Source of the DNA: JBCBWG01 sp039039985
GTDB taxonomy: Bacteria > Pseudomonadota > Alphaproteobacteria > Rhizobiales > Hyphomicrobiaceae
NCBI GenBank assembly: GCA_039039985.1
Contig: JBCCOV010000231.1
Span: 1 to 7,424, forward strand
DNA length: 7,424 bases
Direction of reading: 5' to 3'
Shown: positions 5,346-7,424 of the stretch, in pieces
Layout: each line of letters begins with the position of its first letter
How positions within the stretch are numbered: position 1 is the first letter of the stretch
Notes under the pieces: generated by a model
Databases searched by the model: none
What the model saw: the letters and a program-made list of their open reading frames with translations, nothing else
What the model was told of the DNA's origin: nothing
Made by a program: the position numbers and the translations under genes

Positions 5346-5795
5346 TCACGCTTTCTTGGCCCAGCGGCCCGTGGTTTCCTGCTGCCAGTAGGTCACCGTC
5401 AGGTCGTTGTCCTTGCCCCACCGCCACATCTCTCGCGCGGTCGCGACCGCCGACGGGTCCGCGCCATCAAACATGTAGACGAGACGATCATAATCACCGG
5501 GTGCGCTGATGCGGGCGCCGTCGACTAGAAACCGGACCCGTGCCTGGTTCGGATTGTCTTCATCGTCAGTTAGAAAAACTGGCTGCCGCTCCGGCAGGCC
5601 GTCACCGTGCGCGCCGTGGGGGATGAAGCTTTCGTCGCGCCACGTCCACAGCATGTCGTTGATCGCATCAACCCGCTCGCGGCTGCCGGCTTGGACGACG
5701 CAGCGCCATCCGCGCTCCAAGCTCTTTTCGACGAGGCTTGGCAATACCCGCTCAAGCGGATCACGCTCCAGATGGTAAAACAACATTTCCGGCAC
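5346..5795 (-). CDS. holC: DNA polymerase III subunit chi (HolC)
   Basis: The chi subunit of the DNA polymerase III clamp loader, which links the loader (via psi where present) to single-stranded-DNA-binding protein at the replication fork. The 149 residues match the alphaproteobacterial form: LFYHLERDPLERVLPSLVEK (5-24), SLERGWRCVVQAGSRERVDA (25-44), the LWTW motif (49-52), FIPHG (57-61), QPVFLTDDEDNPN (71-83) and a C-terminal AREMWRWGKDNDLTVTYWQQ region (120-139). The start is a GTG at 5795; an ATG three codons inside (5786) also exists, but the family usually has a few residues before LFYHLE. Neither has a strong Shine-Dalgarno sequence. In many alphaproteobacteria holC follows pepA; here it follows a small exported protein gene and a terminator-like hairpin, so it likely has its own promoter within 5796-5865. 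rlmJ lies 76 bases downstream. Confidence 0.9.
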   Translation of the reverse strand: MPEMLFYHLERDPLERVLPSLVEKSLERGWRCVVQAGSRERVDAINDMLWTWRDESFIPHGAHGDGLPERQPVFLTDDEDNPNQARVRFLVDGARISAPGDYDRLVYMFDGADPSAVATAREMWRWGKDNDLTVTYWQQETTGRWAKKA

Positions 5796-5865
5796 GGTGC
5801 GTCACTCGCGTTTGTGGTCGATGCGCGCGGCCGAGTTTCACCATTTGCGCGTAACTGACCACCTC

Positions 5866-5895
5866 AAAACGCACGAACACACAGGCTGTCGTGCG
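5866..5895 (-). terminator. Intrinsic terminator after the Cys-rich-repeat gene
   Basis: On the minus strand, 7 bases after the stop of the upstream gene, CGCACGA (5895-5889) pairs perfectly with TCGTGCG (5876-5870) across a 12-base loop and is followed at once by TTTT. This is a fair Rho-independent terminator and separates this gene from holC. Confidence 0.6.
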
Positions 5896-5902
5896 ATCCG
5901 CG

Positions 5903-6199
5903 TCAGTATCCGTACCTGCGGGCGAGACCTGAGTCGATCATCGCCTTCTGGCAAACCGGGCTGAGATATCGGGCTTTGGCCCGCATACACTGCCGCATAC
6001 GACTGGACCCGACCCGGTACCGTGGACACAGGCGCTTATAGTCACGCTTACAATAAATGCGAACGATGCGAGGATAGGCGTCCGCCGTGCGGCTGACGAT
6101 GAACAACTGAGTCAGAACCACAGAGCTCAGGATCACGCCGATCCAAACCGTGCTCAGTCTACTGCGCCAAGTCTGTGCTGCGTTCATTTTCCAACTCAT
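5903..6199 (-). CDS. Small exported or membrane-anchored Cys-rich-repeat protein
   Basis: A protein of 98 residues from the ATG at 6199. Residues 15-35 are hydrophobic (LSTVWIGVILSSVVLTQLFI), followed by ADA at 39-41 and YPR, so it carries either a signal peptide cleaved near 41 or an N-terminal anchor. The mature part is a single cysteine module: C50, C58, C71, C83 with spacing C-x7-C-x12-C-x11-C, and the pattern DYKRLCP, VGSSRMRQCM, YLSPVCQKAM and DSGL. This resembles the Cys-rich repeat (GLG1-like, PF00839) seen once in short exported proteins of rhizobia; the assignment is from memory of the pattern. It is very basic. The start is uncertain: an ATG at 6187 and longer TTG/GTG starts up to 6253 are possible, and no strong ribosome-binding site decides it. 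It lies downstream of der after 198 bases and ends at a terminator before holC. Function unknown. Confidence 0.68.
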   Translation of the reverse strand: MSWKMNAAQTWRSRLSTVWIGVILSSVVLTQLFIVSRTADAYPRIVRIYCKRDYKRLCPRYRVGSSRMRQCMRAKARYLSPVCQKAMIDSGLARRYGY

Positions 6200-6344
6200 C
6201 ACAATCAATGGTCGAACGACGACATGCCGACCCGGGCGGAGCGCTTTCACCAAACCAAGGGCATAAGGCTACGCGGTTGAACGGCGCCTGGGCCATGCAC
6301 CAGCGATGCCGCCAAAGCTTTTTCCCATTCAGCTCAACAAGATG

Positions 6345-6372
6345 GTTGCGCCACCTAACAAATTGGCGCAGC
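6345..6372 (-). terminator. Terminator-like hairpin downstream of der
   Basis: TGCGCCA at 6347-6353 and TGGCGCA at 6364-6370 are exact reverse complements with a 10-base loop, beginning about 25 bases after the der stop. The GC-rich 7-bp stem is typical, but no T-run follows on the minus strand, so it may be only an mRNA 3'-end stabiliser. Confidence 0.35.
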
Positions 6373-6397
6373 AGTCGACAAGTTCAATCCCGAAACA

Positions 6398-7424
6398 TTA
6401 TGACCGGCTTTTGTCAAATGGGTTATTACCCTTTCGAAAAGACAGGCGAATGGGTACGCCGGGGAGGTGAAACGTCTCTCTTAAGCTATTCAGCAGATAC
6501 CGCGCATATGACTTCGGCAGTCCGGCCGGTTGCGACGCAAACGCTATGAATGTCGGCGGCCTGGCGGAGGGCTGTGTCATGTAACGAATGCGCACGCGGC
6601 GTCCCTGGACGGCAGGCGGTTGATGTCGTTCCACTGCTTCTGCCAGCCATCGGTTCAGCTCGGCCGTCGCAATGCGCTTGTTCCAAATCTCGTCGTTTGC
6701 AACGACGGCCCGCATGAGCTTGTCGAGGCCCTGCTCAGCGATCGCTGAGATTGTGACGACGGGGACCTGAGGCACCTGCGCCAGCTTGTCACGGAGCAGC
6801 GTTTTGATTTCCGCAAGGCGGCGCTGTTTTTCGGTGACGAGGTCCCATTTGTTGATTGCAACAACCAATGCCCGGCCTTCATCGACGACCTTGGCGCCAA
6901 TGGTCAGATCCTGGTGCTCCAAAGCGTGTTCGGCGTCGATCAACAGGACCACCGTTTCCGCAAACCGGATTGCGCGCATAGCGCTTGAGACCGACAGTTT
7001 CTCGGCCGCCTCGCTGACCCGCGACCGACGTCGCAGCCCAGCCGTATCGAACAGGGCAAACGCGCGCCCGTTCCATTCGAACGGCGTTTCGATTGAATCG
7101 CGCGTCAGCCCCGGTTCGGGCCCGGTAATCATTCTATCTTCGCCGAGAAGGGCATTGACGAGCGTTGACTTGCCGGCGTTCGGGCGGCCGACAATCGCAA
7201 GCCTTAGAGGTCGGTCGGGCGCGGCGTCGTCTTCGTCTTCCTCGTCGGGAACCGCAGCCGGATCCAGCTGGAGCGCCGCAAGAATGGCATCGTAGAGATC
7301 GCCCAGGCCTTCGCCGTGTTCTGCCGAAAGCGCGATCGGCTCACCCATCCCGAGTTCGAAACTCTCATAGTAGCCAACGTGCGCCTTTTCGCCCTCGCAC
7401 TTGTTCGCGACGAGCAATGTCGGC
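6398..7424 (-). CDS. der: Ribosome biogenesis GTPase Der (EngA), N-terminus cut by window edge
   Basis: A double-GTPase needed for assembly of the 50S ribosomal subunit. The right edge cuts off the N-terminal part; 341 residues are visible, numbered here from the first complete codon. Of the first G domain only the end remains: LLVANKCEG with NKCE as its G4 motif (7-10) and SAEHGEGLGDL as G5 (33-43). An acidic linker (PDEEDEDDAAPD, about 59-70) leads to the complete second G domain: GRPNAGKST (79-87, G1), PGLTRDSIETPFEWNG with the switch threonine (G2), DTAGLRRRS (126-134, G3), NKWD (191-194, G4) and SAIAEQGLDKL (226-236, G5). The KH-like RNA-binding domain follows to the end: PPTFIAFAS, YLLNSLRETFHLPGVPIRL and FRKGNNPFDKSRS. 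This double-G plus KH order is unique to Der. The gene ends with TAA at 6398, and a hairpin at 6345-6372 follows. Confidence 0.95.
   Translation of the reverse strand, partial: PTLLVANKCEGEKAHVGYYESFELGMGEPIALSAEHGEGLGDLYDAILAALQLDPAAVPDEEDEDDAAPDRPLRLAIVGRPNAGKSTLVNALLGEDRMITGPEPGLTRDSIETPFEWNGRAFALFDTAGLRRRSRVSEAAEKLSVSSAMRAIRFAETVVLLIDAEHALEHQDLTIGAKVVDEGRALVVAINKWDLVTEKQRRLAEIKTLLRDKLAQVPQVPVVTISAIAEQGLDKLMRAVVANDEIWNKRIATAELNRWLAEAVERHQPPAVQGRRVRIRYMTQPSARPPTFIAFASQPAGLPKSYARYLLNSLRETFHLPGVPIRLSFRKGNNPFDKSRS

Noticed and set aside
6786..7295. 169-codon Ser/Arg-rich open frame on the plus strand
   Set aside because: It is fully antisense to the second GTPase domain of Der and its composition is that expected from the complement of that gene.
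1..7424. tRNA, rRNA, CRISPR, insertion sequence or toxin-antitoxin pair
   Set aside because: Reading both strands I found no cloverleaf, no spaced direct-repeat array, no transposase and no paired toxin-like small genes.

Overview
The window reads as a chromosomal segment of an alphaproteobacterium, most likely of the order Hyphomicrobiales (Rhizobiales). The reasons are an EipA/DUF1134 envelope protein, a ChpT-type histidine phosphotransferase (part of the alphaproteobacterial CckA-ChpT-CtrA cell-cycle relay), an alphaproteobacterial HolC and Der, and several small exported proteins of a kind common in that order. GC content is moderately high. I see no mobile element, phage gene, CRISPR array, rRNA or tRNA. 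This is ordinary core chromosome with short accessory-looking exported proteins in between.

Layout. At 1-552 (minus) lies the N-terminal 184 residues of an EipA-like protein, cut by the left edge. Upstream of it on the same strand is cysQ (693-1544). A 448-base divergent intergenic region (1545-1992) with two inverted repeats that share one arm separates cysQ from the only plus-strand genes: chpT (1993-2631) and a single-domain receiver protein (2711-3091). The receiver gene converges, with a 30-base gap, on two minus-strand genes for small exported proteins (3122-3475 and 3638-4000). A 306-base gap (4001-4306) carries a 22-base tandem duplication and a probable rlmJ terminator. Then follow, all on the minus strand, rlmJ (4307-5269), holC (5346-5795), a small Cys-rich-repeat exported protein (5903-6199) and the C-terminal 341 residues of der (6398-7424), cut by the right edge.

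How the genes work together. ChpT and the receiver protein are the one functional pair that the sequence suggests: a phosphotransfer hub and a candidate phosphoacceptor. der (ribosome assembly) and rlmJ (23S rRNA methylation) both serve the ribosome but are separated by holC (replication clamp-loader chi subunit) and the exported protein, with terminator-like hairpins between them, so they are probably not one operon. EipA and the three small exported proteins act outside the cytoplasm.

No clearly new multi-gene system is visible. The best leads are RNA-level structures: a 9-bp inverted repeat whose downstream arm contains the rlmJ ribosome-binding site, the two mutually exclusive hairpins upstream of chpT, and the small exported proteins of unknown function.
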